A stretch of 64,000 bases of DNA from Onthophagus taurus. Its lineage: Eukaryota > Arthropoda > Insecta > Coleoptera > Scarabaeidae. Below, one piece after another: positions 1-11,405 of this stretch (positions within the stretch are counted from its first letter, which is position 1; each line of letters opens with the position of its first letter). Position numbers and translations under genes: made by a program. The stretch is taken from positions 15,934,001 through 15,998,000 of the forward strand of contig NC_091968.1 of assembly GCF_036711975.1 (NCBI RefSeq), given 5' to 3'. The notes under the pieces were generated by a model. That model was not told where the DNA came from. It made no database searches and saw only the letters and a program-made list of their open reading frames with translations.

Positions 1-1780
1 TTTCTAGAACCATGCCTAGGGACAAATATATAAGTATTCTTTGACCAAACATAGCAAACATTTGTTGGTGTACATATACGGCGGTCGTCTGTGCGGCAAT
101 AACATCGGTGCCGTCTGAGGGGTAAGCGAATCAATTTTGGAGCCGTCCTTAAAGGGTTAATCTTTTTTTTTTATGATTAACACAACAACAATTAGTTTTA
201 TTAGTTTAGGTACATTAGGGTCATTTTCAATGTTAATAATTTTTACATTTATATATTTTTCTAAAAATTTCTTTTTGATATCTCTTAACATAAACGATAG
301 TAAAATCATCCTTAATTTGTTTATAATACCACATGTTTCCTTCGAATCGCATTACTAGCTTTTATAATCTCCTGTCTCACTTTATCTTTCCGTTTGGTGG
401 TTCTTGTTGGAGGCATGATTACTCAGACAGAGAGAGACAGACGGATAGATAGACAGACAGACAGACAGGTAGACGGATGGATGGACGTACAGATAGACCA
501 GTTCGGACTGACATCCGGCTGTTGAATGGAGGATATTTTTGATAAAGTAATGTTTAAATAAGAATGATCATGGTTGAATGTGATATTCAAATGTTTTCCT
601 ATAACGTCCATTGTTTAGGTCTCTATCCTTAGCGATAATCAGAAATCCATATTTATCCTTCCAGCATTCGGTACACATTAATTTGAATTTGGCAAATGGT
701 AGAAGGTTGATATTCACGCGATACGGAAGCGATAAGGAAAAATTAAAAGATATTTACAGATTATTCAGGGTGAGTCAGAAAGAATGGGAAATCCGAATAC
801 CGGAGATACTAGACACCAAAATATGATGATTTAACGTAATATCTCTTATACAAATGTCAGTAGTTTTCGAGGCATAAGGTGTTGAAAGTTAAATTCTTAT
901 TTCGAAATTTCTTGATAATTTTGAAGATTTTTGTACTATTAACATAAAATTTGGTATTTTATTTGGTTATTATTAAATTTGGTTTTCGAGCATAAGAAAT
1001 ACGAATTTGAAACTTGTTTTGTTATTGCTCGTAGAGGGCGCTAGACACGCTGCTCGTTTGATAATTCAAATCATAAGTTTTTTGGCTCGACAGCTACGAC
1101 CAATAAGAGCTGCAAATCACAAAGAGCATTCAATTTTACATAAAAAAGGTACTCTTATTGAAATTGTCTAAGTCTATCGGTTTTCGAATTATTTACTTTT
1201 TAAATGTTTAAATGTATTTTTTCTTCGAAAATATTTATTTTTTAACATAAGCAAAGTTGGGTTATTTTTCCGCTTATGTTTCGACAATTGCTTGGTAATT
1301 GTCAACAATGATCTAATTTCCTTGTGCAATAATCATTTTTACCAACAATAAAGTTATTACCAATTTGAAAATGCCACGACATAATGAATTTTTTAATAGT
1401 GAGAAATCCAGATTTAAGTCCACTGGATTTTTGAAAATGGTCACAATATTCTATTGTTATTGTTATCGATTATAATCGTTACTAATTGCTATAGTTACTG
1501 TGTTATTGATTTTAAATGTTAACCTTAAAATTACTTTGAAACAATTAAAAGCAGATAACTTGGAAACCAGTAGACTTAGACAATGTAAGCAAGAGTAAAT
1601 TTTTTGTGCAGAATTGAAAACTGGCAAAAAGGAAAGTTATTCATAAACCTTGAAAACAGACAAATCCAAATATGTAAAAATATACAGGGTGTTCCATTTA
1701 AAAAAATAAAGTAGGTGGCGACTTCCGGTATGAACGGAAGTGTTAGATATGTGAAAATATTTTAGTCGAAAAGGACACAA
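1..1780. other. No gene seen; AT-rich repeat-derived DNA
   Basis: I see no supportable coding region here. A GACA/GATA microsatellite lies near 423-486. Sequences resembling one end of mariner-like elements occur near 766 (CAGGGTGAGTCAG) and 1685 (ACAGGGTGTTCC), but I could not find matching opposite ends. Confidence 0.5.
423..486. repeat. GACA/GATA microsatellite
   Basis: A run of imperfect tetranucleotide repeats (gaca, gata, then ggat/ggac) reads directly from the sequence. Short open frames on either strand across it are by-products of the repeat. Confidence 0.8.
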
Positions 1781-2356
1781 ATGATAATACTTAAATCTAA
1801 ATTCTCAGATACAAAAGTCTCTTATGATTCCTATAGGATTCGTGTTAAGGAGAAGAATATTTCTTTCGCAAAACTGGGCCAAGAGGAGTGTGAGTTATGT
1901 GGGGAATTTAAGCTCCATGGCCGCACTAAAGATAACTTTCAAGAAGAATGTAGTGTTTGTGATAAATGGCAATTACATATTAGCCTTGCTGAAAAATCAC
2001 GAGAGTTATATCAAGAACACGCAAGCCTGCCTTCTACTAGCGATACCGTATACGTTTCCGTTGATCTACAAAAAGTGATTATGCTTCCCCGAATAGATAG
2101 CTTCAAAAGAGTTATATTCAGTAAAAGACTTATTGCCTATAATGAAAGTTTTGTTGCTCTCGGCAGTACAAAGAAACTACCACCATTTGCAGTTCTGTGG
2201 AACGAATCCATTTCTGGACGAAATAAGGAGGATATAATTAGCGCTTTTTTTGCTTTTATGTTAAGTCAAAGAGATGTCAATCGCTTCCTATTTTGGTTGG
2301 ATAATTGTTCGTCAGAACAAGAACTGGTGTTTTTTAACATTTTTGGTTAGAATGGT
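1781..2356 (+). pseudogene. DUF7869-like transposon protein, 5' half (relic)
   Basis: This reading frame of about 189 codons resembles the central part of the proteins encoded at 13331-14329 and 29950-31080. It has a CxxC pair (CELC), a D in the stretch VSVDLQK, and LDNCSS, where the relatives have SDxCAxQNKN. A small deletion near 2308 shifts the frame, so the QNKN part is read in another frame (from 2274). The continuation (EPGYSF...) is found at 11792, beyond the inserted Harbinger element. The function is not established; by analogy with its intact relatives it is a candidate transposase. Similarity to the relatives is seen directly; the DUF7869 label is from memory. Confidence 0.7.
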
Positions 2357-2611
2357 TAAAGGCTCCCCCAAACCAACGCGAAATATTCGTACGAGCAGCG
2401 AAGTTTTCGTTGCGATATTGTCGCCGGCTAGACCGTACACGGCGATAAATGCAAGGTCCCACATTGACGCGAATGTTTGGCGTCTTCAATAGTACGTGTC
2501 TGCGAAACTGCAGCGATTTTATTTCTAGTCATTGCGTGCACGATTTTTGTCACTATTAGCGGTGTTTTTCGAGTGTATGTTCTTTAAGAAATAGTTAATT
2601 TAAAAATTAAT

Positions 2612-5044
2612 ATGTCACAATATACAGAAAAACTAATAGAGTTAGTTAAAATATACCCCATTTTATATAACCTATCACACGAAGATTACAAAAATAATAG
2701 CAAAAAAGATAAGGTTTGGGATCAAATTGGCCTTAAATTAAACAAAGACGGTAAGTGTAGTTTCCTTTATTTCGATTATGGGTTACAATAAGCAACAAAC
2801 TTCTCTCGGACATTAAAGGCAATGTTTGTTGCCCGTCTTGAATCATTTAACATAGGAGTAAAAACATTTTCGTGGTTGGTTTGGTTTGCTTCTTTTGACA
2901 AAACATTGGAAAGATTATCGCATTGTGTCACTCGTAGGAAATTATGCAGAACGCATGCTGTTTTGATAATAAGTATTGTTATTTCAACTTTAGTTGTAAT
3001 TGGTTTCAAAAATATCCTCCATTTCTGGGATAGTATCCCAAAAGCATTTTCTACAACTCTTCGTGCTCTACATAACCGAACGTTGTAATTTTCCTTACGA
3101 GGACAAAGTTTTGATTGCCGATATGGAAAAGGTCTCATAAGATAAGGTTTAAGGGCAAACGCTTCATCTCCAATCAAAATATGAGGACAAGGTTCATTTT
3201 GCCCTGGTAATGGTGTATGATTCGGAACATTAATAAGATTTGCTTCAAACCTTTGACCCATGTTAGAGGCCTCAAAAATTCCGCCATCGCTATTTTTTCC
3301 AAAACCACCGATGTCTACACAGATAAATTTGTAATATGGATCGACAATAGCCATTAATACTATTGAAAATTTGTTCAAATAACAAAAATAATTAGAACCT
3401 GTTCTATTGGGGCATTTAATTGTAACATGTCTTCCATCAATAGCACCTATGCAATTTGGAAATTGCCACTTTTCTCTAAACCTTTTCGCAGATTGTTCCC
3501 AAATTTCAATTGTAGGTTATGGTAGATAAATACCTTCCATTTGACTACAGACATCTTGGCATACTTCTGTTACAATTTGACTCACCGTCTGAAATCCTAC
3601 TCTGAAAGTATGTCCAATTGTTGAGAAACTATTTCCAGTGGCAAGAAATCTAAAAATAATATGTAAATATCGTTCACATTTTGGATAAAACCCTTTAAAT
3701 TAGTCGTATTAGTATTGTTTATATTTTTGATTAAGACCTTCAATATTAATATTAAATCATCTTCAGGTAGTGATGTAAAAAAGAAATGGAAAAATCTAAG
3801 AGACACATATATGCGGTTGTTTAAAATTCAATTTATAATTTCAAAGTTAATTCTTTTATTCATTTCTTTATTTCAATTTTTGTTTGAGTGTCGAGTGGTG
3901 CGTGCGCAGAAATTTCAAAACGTGTAATGTAACTAGTTATGTCTTTCAATAAATCCTCTTTTGTGTCCAGCCTTCAAGTGTATCAGTTCTTCCCTGTGAA
4001 ACGAGTTATTCTTTGTGTAAATCTAAACGTTGATTAAAAGAGTAAGACTTAATTATAAACATTATCATATCCCGGAACTTACCTTTAATTTTCTGTCGTT
4101 CACTATAAACTTTTTCGAGTTAACGTTAAATAATCTATTTTTTTTTTTTTAACAAATTTTCTTGAACTGTTTTCGAACAGCGGTGCTTAAAAAATAATAA
4201 ACCGAAAACAGGACAAGACCCAAGCACAGGCAAACACTGGCAGTGGTCCAATTTCATGGAGTTTTTTCGTCCTTTTTTGGCATTTGCTAAGACTTCATCG
4301 AATGTTAAACAAATTTCAGACACCGATCATCCACAAAGGGAGGCTGAATTTGAAGTTGCTAATGATGACTCGAATTTAGATGAAATAATCAGCGAATCAG
4401 AAGAAACAATGGCACAAGATATAACCAACCGTAATATTAGCTTACAATCAGAAGTTGTGGCATTGAAGAACTGTGCAATTCCATCGCTAACTACGTCCAC
4501 AGTGAAGAAAAAGTTAAAGAATGAATTAAAACCTACCACATAGGTACAATCACTAATCAATTATTTCCAAACGAAAAGAAAACAACCAGAATTGGATGAA
4601 ATAGACATGTTGTTTTTGGCCCATGCTAAAACCATAAAGACGTTTTCTAAAAAACGGCAGGTGATGGCGAAAATGAAAGTTTCCCAGGTGATATTGCAAC
4701 AGGAACTTGAAAACCTGGAGGAATCGTCAACACATCAAACTCAATGTAACAGTAGTTCCGTTACTTCCATTTCTTATAGCGATCCAAATTCACCTTATTC
4801 TTAACACCATTCAAACACTGCTTTATCCCCAAATTATTCAAATGGACCTTGTTATGATGGTGATCTAAATATTGAAACTATAAAAGAAAAATGCCAAAAT
4901 AGCTCTGCAAGTATTGCTAACTCTATTGACGAACCAGCAAGATGGTCCGTCAATACAAGTATTGATGATTCGCAAACTGCATCTGACTGTACAAACACCA
5001 ATATTATAAATTATTTTCAATTTGATCCCACAAATACTGAATAA
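2612..5044 (+). pseudogene. Harbinger MADF-BESS accessory protein
   Basis: PIF/Harbinger elements need a second protein with a Myb/SANT-like domain that binds DNA and helps bring the transposase to the nucleus and the ends. Here exon 1 (2612-2750) gives MSQYTEKLIELVKIYPILY and ends at a GT donor. Exon 2 starts at 3767 after TTCAG and gives KKKWKNLRDTYMR, the second half of a MADF domain. A third block from about 4211 gives GKHWQWSNFMEFFRPFL (end of MADF). From about 4595 a BESS-type motif (DEIDMLFLAHAKTI...) follows, then a Ser/Asn-rich tail. The exon 1/2 phase fits exactly. The exon 2/3 junction is not resolved, and two in-frame stops (about 4541 and 4802) make this copy defective. It lies in the intron region of the opposing transposase gene. 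Confidence 0.8.
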
Positions 5045-5304
5045 CATTTTAAGAATTTATTCAAGTTTATGTTTAGTTTTAAATTTAAGCGTTGCTGTAT
5101 GATATTTTCATTTTTGTACTGTTAGTAAATGTATTTTAAAATGTAATATATTGTTTGCTTACCTTAATGTTATAACCAGTCGTTCCTCTGCTAATATAGA
5201 TTCCCGATAATTTGTGTCTTTTTTTGTTATATCTCGTTTAATAAGATTTAAAATTTTATCAAAACATGCACTAGACATTCTAAAATATAGATGGAATCTC
5301 TTTT

Positions 5305-5594
5305 TGTTGAATAATATAACGTATGTTATAGCGCTGGTTAACACTTCTTCGTAACGAATAACGATTTGCTGGCTTTTGTTGTAACGAATTATTTATTAAT
5401 TATAACGAAGGTACAACACGACTCAAAACGACGCTCTTACAAAAATCTTATTGATTAGTGACGCGCTTGTTGTCAACAACAACGAAAACAAAACAAAAAC
5501 TTCTTATTGCTATGATTCTTGACAAATCGGAAAACTAATTTAAATACAAATAAAAAATGCAAAAATGTGTATAAACAAGATACAAATTACAACA
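5305..5594 (-). repeat. BEL 3' LTR
   Basis: This 290-bp repeat reads the same as 11116-11405. On the coding strand it runs from TGTTGTAATTTG to TTCAACA, and so keeps the TG...CA ends. It is flanked by CTTTT on the outside and by the polypurine tract on the inside. Confidence 0.95.
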
Positions 5595-5608
5595 TGCCTC
5601 CCGCCTTG
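5595..5608 (-). other. Polypurine tract of the BEL element
   Basis: On the minus strand AAGGCGGGAGGCA directly precedes the 3' LTR, the expected place and composition for the plus-strand primer. Confidence 0.7.
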
Positions 5609-5763
5609 AAAGGACTGCCTTTCAAAAAAAAAAATTAGTGAGTATATGGGAGGGGGGAGCGCTAAAGAAAACATATTATAACAAATTATTTGATTGTCTA
5701 TATCTAATAGACAATCACCTAAGGTAACAATAACAAAAAAAGTAAATAATATCAAAATTAATA

Positions 5764-8658
5764 CTAATTTGTCATTGGAAGCGGGGAAAGTTTATTGGTT
5801 GGTCGCTTGATAATCCCGTTGGTGGTGCGTACGGTAGCAACTCTTGCAATACCATCGGATCCAGGGTGTAGAGCGATAACGCGACCATATAACCACTTCA
5901 ATGTTGGTAAGTTGTCATCCTTTACTACAACCAATTCATCAATTTTAAGATTCTCTGTTTTAGTTGACCACTTGGAACGGCGTTGGAGTTCCGAAATGTA
6001 TTCCTTTGACCAACGCTTCCAAAAGTCTTGCTGAATTCGTTGCGTATATTGATAGTGGGACAGCCGATTTAACTTGACGTGATCCAGGCTTGGATCTGGT
6101 GGGGCCGAAAGCGTTCTCCCAATTAAGAAATGCGCAGGAGTTAAGGGTGTTAAATCATTGGGATCCGTGGACAAGGGTGACAAAGGGCGAGAATTTAGGA
6201 TAGCTTCAATTTGAATCAACAGCGTATAAAATTGTTCAAAGGTAAGTATTACATTGCCAACGACCCGCTTTAAATGATATTTGGTTGCTTTAACGCCTGC
6301 CTCCCATAAACCGCCGAAATGAGGCGAATTAGGGGGAATGAATGACCAATTAATCGACTCATTCTCAATCACATCGGTTAATTGATTGGAACCTTGTAGG
6401 AACGTTCCTAACTGGTGAAGCTCGCGATTCGCGCCGACGAAATTGGTACCGTTATCCGAAAAAATCTGAGACGGCTTTCCACGGCGACCAACAAAACGCC
6501 GCAGTGCTGCAATAAAACATTCAGAAGTCAAATCCGACACCAATTCAAGGTGTATAGCACGTGTTATAAAGCATACAAATAGACAAATATAGCATTTTGA
6601 AGTTTTAGAACCGCGACCTTTCCGATCTTTCAAAAGAAACGGGCCAGCGTAATCGACGCCGGTGGTACTGAACGGAGGTGCTGGAGTAACACGTTGCGAT
6701 GGTAAATCGCCCATAATAGGCTGCGACACCCGCGGTTTTACTCGAAAACAACGCATGCAATTAAAGATTACCTTTTTGGCAAGATTTCTCCCCCCAATCG
6801 GCCAATACCGATCCCGTATTGAAGCTAGTAAATGTTGCGGACCTGCATGAAGAAGTTGTACGTGTTCGTGTTCGAAGATCAACCGCGTTAACACGTGTTT
6901 ACTATGAAGTAGCATCGGGTGCTTTTTATCAACGTTATAAGACGAATTGCGTAATCGACCGCCTACGCGCATAATACCAGTGTGATCAAGAAATACGTTT
7001 AATTTAGTTAGTTCGTTTTTCTGCGGCAAACTGCCCTTGCCACTCAAATGATTGATTTCATCCTGAAATGAGTCTCGTTGACTACATTTGATTAGGTAAA
7101 TTTGCGCTTCATTCAATTCCGAACATTTTAAAGAACCCGTTCGTTTATCAGATTTATTTGAACAATTATTAATGAACCGCAGACAATATGCTATTACACG
7201 TTGTAGCCGAAATAGGGTAGAAAAGCGCGTGAACGGAATAACGCATTCTTCAATTATAGTAGCTTTTAGAACGTTAACCTTTATTTCCGGTAAACTTTCA
7301 GAACGAAACGTTCTACGTGGCCATAACGACTCATCTTGCTTTAACCATACAGGACCACACCAATATATTGTTAAATCCGCGAGGGCTCCCGAGTCTATAC
7401 CGCGTGAAACGGGGTCTGCGGGGTTGTGCTCGGTTGAAACGTAGCGCCAATCAGACGCTCTCGATAAGTCAAGAATTCGCGCAATGCGATTTCCTACGAA
7501 TGTATGTAATTTACTAGGATCAGTTCCTAGCCATCCTATCAGAACACTAGAGTCCGTCCAGTACACTACTCTTTTAATTTCTAGATTTAAAGCTGCTCTA
7601 ACTTTATTAACAAGATCGGTAAGTAACAAAGCACCAAGCAGTTCTAATCGCGGAACCGTAGTAGGTTTTATTGGAGCCACTCTGGATTTTGCGCATACTA
7701 ATTGAACCGAACAATCATTATAAGAATTAGTAGCTCGTAAGTAAACACAAGCTCCGTATGCTTTAATTGATGCGTCTGAAAATCCATGTAGTTCAAATTC
7801 ATTCGCATTTTTTAACGAAATATGACGTGGAATTTCAATGGAATTTAATAGAACTAACATGTCACGAAATTCACACCAACGTGTGTAAATTTGATTTGGA
7901 AGTGAAACATCCCAATCCAATCCCTCCTGCCAAATGTGTTGAAGGATAATTTTGGCCCTTATGATAACAGGACTCAATAACCCTAACGGATCGAAGATTT
8001 GAGCTATCTCAGAAAGAATAGATCGTTTGGTAACCCGTGTCATAGTTGTGTTTTTGCTAATGTTAAATTTAAAGACATCTTTCTGAGGATCCCACATCAG
8101 ACCTAACGTACGCGTATTTTCCCTACGTCCCATGTCTATTATATCTTCCGCTCTACTATCTGATACACAACGTAATATTGCGGGATTGTTAGAAACCCAT
8201 TTATGTAGCTTGAAACCGCCCGCATTCAAAGTTTGTGATACTCCGTCAATAATGTACATAACTTTCTCAACTGAATCCGCTCCCGTAAGAAGGTCGTCTA
8301 CGTAAAAATGATTCTTAATAACGTTAGCAATCACTGGATCGGAGCTTTCTAAACCTAACTGCTTTAAACAGCGAGTCGCTAGGTAACTTGCTGATGCTGT
8401 ACCGTAGGTAATAGTGGTTAACTCGTAAACCTCTATTGGAAAATTTTCGGAATCGCGCCATAGAATACGTTGGAACCTTAATTGTTCCGTGTTAACGAGG
8501 CATGCACGATACATTTTTTGAATATCTGATACTACAACTATGCTATATTGTCTGTACCGGACTAGAGCGCTAAATAGATCTGGTTGGATAGTAGGACCCA
8601 CAACCTGCAGATCGTTAAAAGAATAACCGGTGGATGTAGGGCACGACGCGTCAAACAC
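5764..8658 (-). CDS. pol: BEL pol: reverse transcriptase, RNase H, integrase
   Basis: This open frame of 964 codons carries the main part of BEL/Pao pol. Reverse transcriptase is marked by VVSDIQKMYRA and the active-site box YVDDLLTG (near residue 120). RNase H follows with YWTDSSVLIGWL (near residue 370). The integrase has an HHCC zinc region (HEHVQLLHAGPQ... CMRC, about 600-640) and the catalytic D, D and E in GVDYAGPF, SDNGTNFVGA and GGLWEAGVK (about 675-775). A DUF5641-type chromodomain-like tail ends in KLSPLPMTN. The ATG at 8658 lies inside the RT domain; the true start is in the upstream gag frame. A 4-base duplication near 8710-8720 separates the two frames, so no full polyprotein can be read unless that shift is bypassed. 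Confidence 0.93.
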   Translation of the reverse strand: MFDASCPTSTGYSFNDLQVVGPTIQPDLFSALVRYRQYSIVVVSDIQKMYRACLVNTEQLRFQRILWRDSENFPIEVYELTTITYGTASASYLATRCLKQLGLESSDPVIANVIKNHFYVDDLLTGADSVEKVMYIIDGVSQTLNAGGFKLHKWVSNNPAILRCVSDSRAEDIIDMGRRENTRTLGLMWDPQKDVFKFNISKNTTMTRVTKRSILSEIAQIFDPLGLLSPVIIRAKIILQHIWQEGLDWDVSLPNQIYTRWCEFRDMLVLLNSIEIPRHISLKNANEFELHGFSDASIKAYGACVYLRATNSYNDCSVQLVCAKSRVAPIKPTTVPRLELLGALLLTDLVNKVRAALNLEIKRVVYWTDSSVLIGWLGTDPSKLHTFVGNRIARILDLSRASDWRYVSTEHNPADPVSRGIDSGALADLTIYWCGPVWLKQDESLWPRRTFRSESLPEIKVNVLKATIIEECVIPFTRFSTLFRLQRVIAYCLRFINNCSNKSDKRTGSLKCSELNEAQIYLIKCSQRDSFQDEINHLSGKGSLPQKNELTKLNVFLDHTGIMRVGGRLRNSSYNVDKKHPMLLHSKHVLTRLIFEHEHVQLLHAGPQHLLASIRDRYWPIGGRNLAKKVIFNCMRCFRVKPRVSQPIMGDLPSQRVTPAPPFSTTGVDYAGPFLLKDRKGRGSKTSKCYICLFVCFITRAIHLELVSDLTSECFIAALRRFVGRRGKPSQIFSDNGTNFVGANRELHQLGTFLQGSNQLTDVIENESINWSFIPPNSPHFGGLWEAGVKATKYHLKRVVGNVILTFEQFYTLLIQIEAILNSRPLSPLSTDPNDLTPLTPAHFLIGRTLSAPPDPSLDHVKLNRLSHYQYTQRIQQDFWKRWSKEYISELQRRSKWSTKTENLKIDELVVVKDDNLPTLKWLYGRVIALHPGSDGIARVATVRTTNGIIKRPTNKLSPLPMTN

Positions 8659-8686
8659 TACTCGTAACTTTGTGGTTGCGCTTTTT

Positions 8687-10849
8687 TCATTTATAACACC
8701 ATGGTGGGGTATGTATATAGTAATTATTTTTATCTGATTCCTGCGGTGATACTACCCTACGCATATGACCTAATTCAGAGTATTCTCGCATGAATTCGCG
8801 ATATTTATTACCGAATTCTGGTAATCGCTTGAATTTACGCTCCATACTTAGTAAGCGTGTTTTAGCATTGTGATACGACTCGCCCAATTGATGAAGTTCT
8901 CCATCGATTGGAATTGTAACTATGAATCGGCCGTCATCCGTTCGCGAGGTCGTTTCTTGAAAATGTTTCTCACAGAACGCGTCAGATTTCGATAGCGAAA
9001 TGGGTACATTCACCGACTCAACTTCCCAAAAACGCGTGAGTTGTTCGTGAAGTTTTGATGACTGTGCGCTTTGAACTAAATTGCACTGGATAGAAGGCAC
9101 AGCGCTTGTTTGAACCGGGCCCGAAACAATCCACCCGAACCTTGTATTTTGTATAACCGGTCCATCATCTAATTTGATTTGACCTATGCACAACAATTCC
9201 CAAAAGTAATCTGCGCCTAGCAACATATCAATACTATTTGGGTTATAAAACTCAGGATCAGCTAAGCGTAGGTGAGCAGGAATCTTTAACGAATTAACAT
9301 CGATAGCGAACTGAGGCAAATTACTAGTAATTACTGGAAGGACAAGACACGTAACTTGAAGTGAAAAATTAGTACAATGCGAATGTATTTTTAGCAAACA
9401 TGAACTAGAAATTGTAGATTTAGATTGAGTTATTCCCGTAACGCTGATATTTGTTTTTGTTTCAGGGAGATGCAACCTTTCGCGAAGATCTGTCGTTATG
9501 AAGCTACTTTGACTACCTGGATCTAGTAGTGCACGGAATGTGTGTTTTTTATTTCGCCGATCAAATGCATGTAAAGTGACAGTTGATAATAAAGTTTGTA
9601 CAGTTGTTAATGAACTAGATGTGAGAGTTTGTAATTGTGTTGTTGGTGATTGTTGCGAATCTGAACGATTATATGTGATATGCAGAAGGGTGTGGTGTTT
9701 AGATTTACATTGTTTACATAGACCCGACCTACATTGATTAATAAAGTGACCCAATCGAAGACAATTCATACAAAGTTTCAATTTTTTTACTTGCTCTATA
9801 CGTTTTTGTATGTTAAGTTGAAGAAATTCAGGGCAATGTTGAAGATTATGTTCGGCCTTGCACAAAACACATTTTATTGCATCTATCTGCCTTGAAACTA
9901 CAAATGATCTAGCTTTAGTAGCTGACTGATGTTTAACTAATGATTTAGACGCCCCTTTATCTTCAAGTGATTCTAATAAATCAGCTCTACCTTTTAAGCA
10001 ATCCAATAAATCGTCTAATGTGGGTTTATCAATCTGTATTTTTTGATGTTCCCATTCACGGTTTGATTCGAAATCCAATTTAGTGGAAACTAAATATACA
10101 ATTAATGTGTCCCATTTATCGGTGGGTTCCTTTAATGTGTTTAATGCACGTAAATGTTTGCGAATGTTATCAATTAAAGTGCGTATTACATTCGAGTTAA
10201 CGGAAGTAATTCTTTCAATTTTAAAAAGTGCCTTAATGTGATTTTGCACTAGTATTCGAGGGTTGTTATATCGACTGCAAACTAAATCCCACGCAACATC
10301 ATAGTTTGTATTGGTAATTTCTAAACTCGCAATTACTTGTCGAGCTTCACCCGTTAAAGTTGATAACAAATAATGGAATTTTTGAACGTCATTCACGGCA
10401 TGATTATTATGAATCAATGACTCGAAAATATCGTGAAATTCCAGCCATGATTCGCTATTTCCATTAAATTTAGGTAAATCAATTACCGGTAACTTTACGC
10501 ATTGCTCCGGAGCAGGACTGACAGTGAGAGAAGAATTGCGAGAATTTTTGCTATTTGTTAATATACGTTTGGCTTCCGCAGTGCTTGCGTAAAAAGCCGT
10601 CTCAAAATTTTCTCGTTCTAACGCTTGCACCTCCCCGTCGGCGCTTACTAAATCAATGTTCTCCTGAATGATTTCGAAATCACTAATTAAATTAAGTGCA
10701 CGATCGTACCGTTGTTCCAACTCAAAAACCCACGTCTGATCGAGACTACCCTTATCATCTAATTTCGATTTAGTAATAAATTTTGAAAAATTTGTTAGCT
10801 TGCCTTTGACAATGCCACGTTTTTTTATTAAAGTTTCTATTTCCGACAT
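8687..10849 (-). CDS. gag: BEL gag and protease
   Basis: This 720-codon frame encodes the structural protein and the protease of the BEL element. The N-terminal third is coiled-coil rich. A DUF1759-type gag domain follows (PVIDLPKFNGNSESWLEF, about residues 125-300). Cys/His zinc knuckles lie near 325-395 (CVLCKAEHNLQHC, CMNCLRLGHFINQC, CKQCKSKHH). An aspartic protease of DUF1758 type has LLDPGSQSSF near residue 440 as its active site. The start at 10849 follows the 5' leader and the primer site by about 250 bases. The frame reaches the beginning of reverse transcriptase (MRRVVSPQES) and then ends at a TGA because of the 4-base duplication at the gag/pol junction. Confidence 0.93.
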   Translation of the reverse strand: MSEIETLIKKRGIVKGKLTNFSKFITKSKLDDKGSLDQTWVFELEQRYDRALNLISDFEIIQENIDLVSADGEVQALERENFETAFYASTAEAKRILTNSKNSRNSSLTVSPAPEQCVKLPVIDLPKFNGNSESWLEFHDIFESLIHNNHAVNDVQKFHYLLSTLTGEARQVIASLEITNTNYDVAWDLVCSRYNNPRILVQNHIKALFKIERITSVNSNVIRTLIDNIRKHLRALNTLKEPTDKWDTLIVYLVSTKLDFESNREWEHQKIQIDKPTLDDLLDCLKGRADLLESLEDKGASKSLVKHQSATKARSFVVSRQIDAIKCVLCKAEHNLQHCPEFLQLNIQKRIEQVKKLKLCMNCLRLGHFINQCRSGLCKQCKSKHHTLLHITYNRSDSQQSPTTQLQTLTSSSLTTVQTLLSTVTLHAFDRRNKKHTFRALLDPGSQSSFITTDLRERLHLPETKTNISVTGITQSKSTISSSCLLKIHSHCTNFSLQVTCLVLPVITSNLPQFAIDVNSLKIPAHLRLADPEFYNPNSIDMLLGADYFWELLCIGQIKLDDGPVIQNTRFGWIVSGPVQTSAVPSIQCNLVQSAQSSKLHEQLTRFWEVESVNVPISLSKSDAFCEKHFQETTSRTDDGRFIVTIPIDGELHQLGESYHNAKTRLLSMERKFKRLPEFGNKYREFMREYSELGHMRRVVSPQESDKNNYYIHTPPWCYK

Positions 10850-11095
10850 GATAATACGTAAAATGAACGCAACGCAATTGATTCAAATTTATGCAAGGGA
10901 AAAGGAAATGGAAAAAAAGGATTATATGCTTACGACACGCTCAAACTTAAAGGGGGATGCTTCCGGCCCGTGGATAACGTGTCCCGACGAAGGTTCTTCC
11001 GAATTTCCTTTGAATTCCAGCTCACCAAATTTTTCCTGTTTGTGTTGCTTGGCAACCACGACTGATGATAATCTCAAAAACGACGATAATTAATT

Positions 11096-11115
11096 TAATC
11101 CGGCTCGAAGGACCA
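11096..11115 (-). other. tRNA primer-binding site of the BEL element
   Basis: TGGTCCTTCGAGCCGGAT immediately follows the 5' LTR on the minus strand. It is the complement of the CCA-tailed 3' end of arthropod tRNA-Tyr as I remember that sequence (CCGGCTCGAAGGACCA). Confidence 0.8.
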
Positions 11116-11405
11116 TGTTGAATAATATAACGTATGTTATAGCGCTGGTTAACACTTCTTCGTAACGAATAACGATTTGCTGGCTTTTGTTGTAACGAAT
11201 TATTTATTAATTATAACGAAGGTACAACACGACTCAAAACGACGCTCTTACAAAAATCTTATTGATTAGTGACGCGCTTGTTGTCAACAACAACGAAAAC
11301 AAAACAAAAACTTCTTATTGCTATGATTCTTGACAAATCGGAAAACTAATTTAAATACAAATAAAAAATGCAAAAATGTGTATAAACAAGATACAAATTA
11401 CAACA
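11116..11405 (-). repeat. BEL 5' LTR
   Basis: This is the upstream 290-bp LTR of the leftward-transcribed element. I found no difference from 5305-5594 when reading both through. CTTTT follows it at 11406. Confidence 0.95.

Larger units (their letters stand above)
5305..11405 (-). mobile_element. BEL/Pao LTR retrotransposon
   Basis: Two 290-bp LTRs (5305-5594 and 11116-11405) read as identical, and both sides carry the 5-bp duplication CTTTT (5300-5304 and 11406-11410). The element is transcribed leftward. A tRNA primer site abuts the 5' LTR (11115-11096), and a purine-rich tract abuts the 3' LTR (about 5595-5608). It carries gag-protease and pol and no envelope-like gene. Identical LTRs imply recent insertion. 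It lies in exon 2 of the Harbinger transposase, so it is the youngest layer of this nest. Confidence 0.96.

Noticed and set aside
5305-5764. Envelope-like gene in the BEL element
   Set aside because: Between the pol stop and the 3' LTR there are only about 170 bases; no such gene is possible.
7172-7705. Plus-strand open frames across the BEL pol
   Set aside because: They lie opposite a well-supported pol frame and show no recognised domain; shadows.
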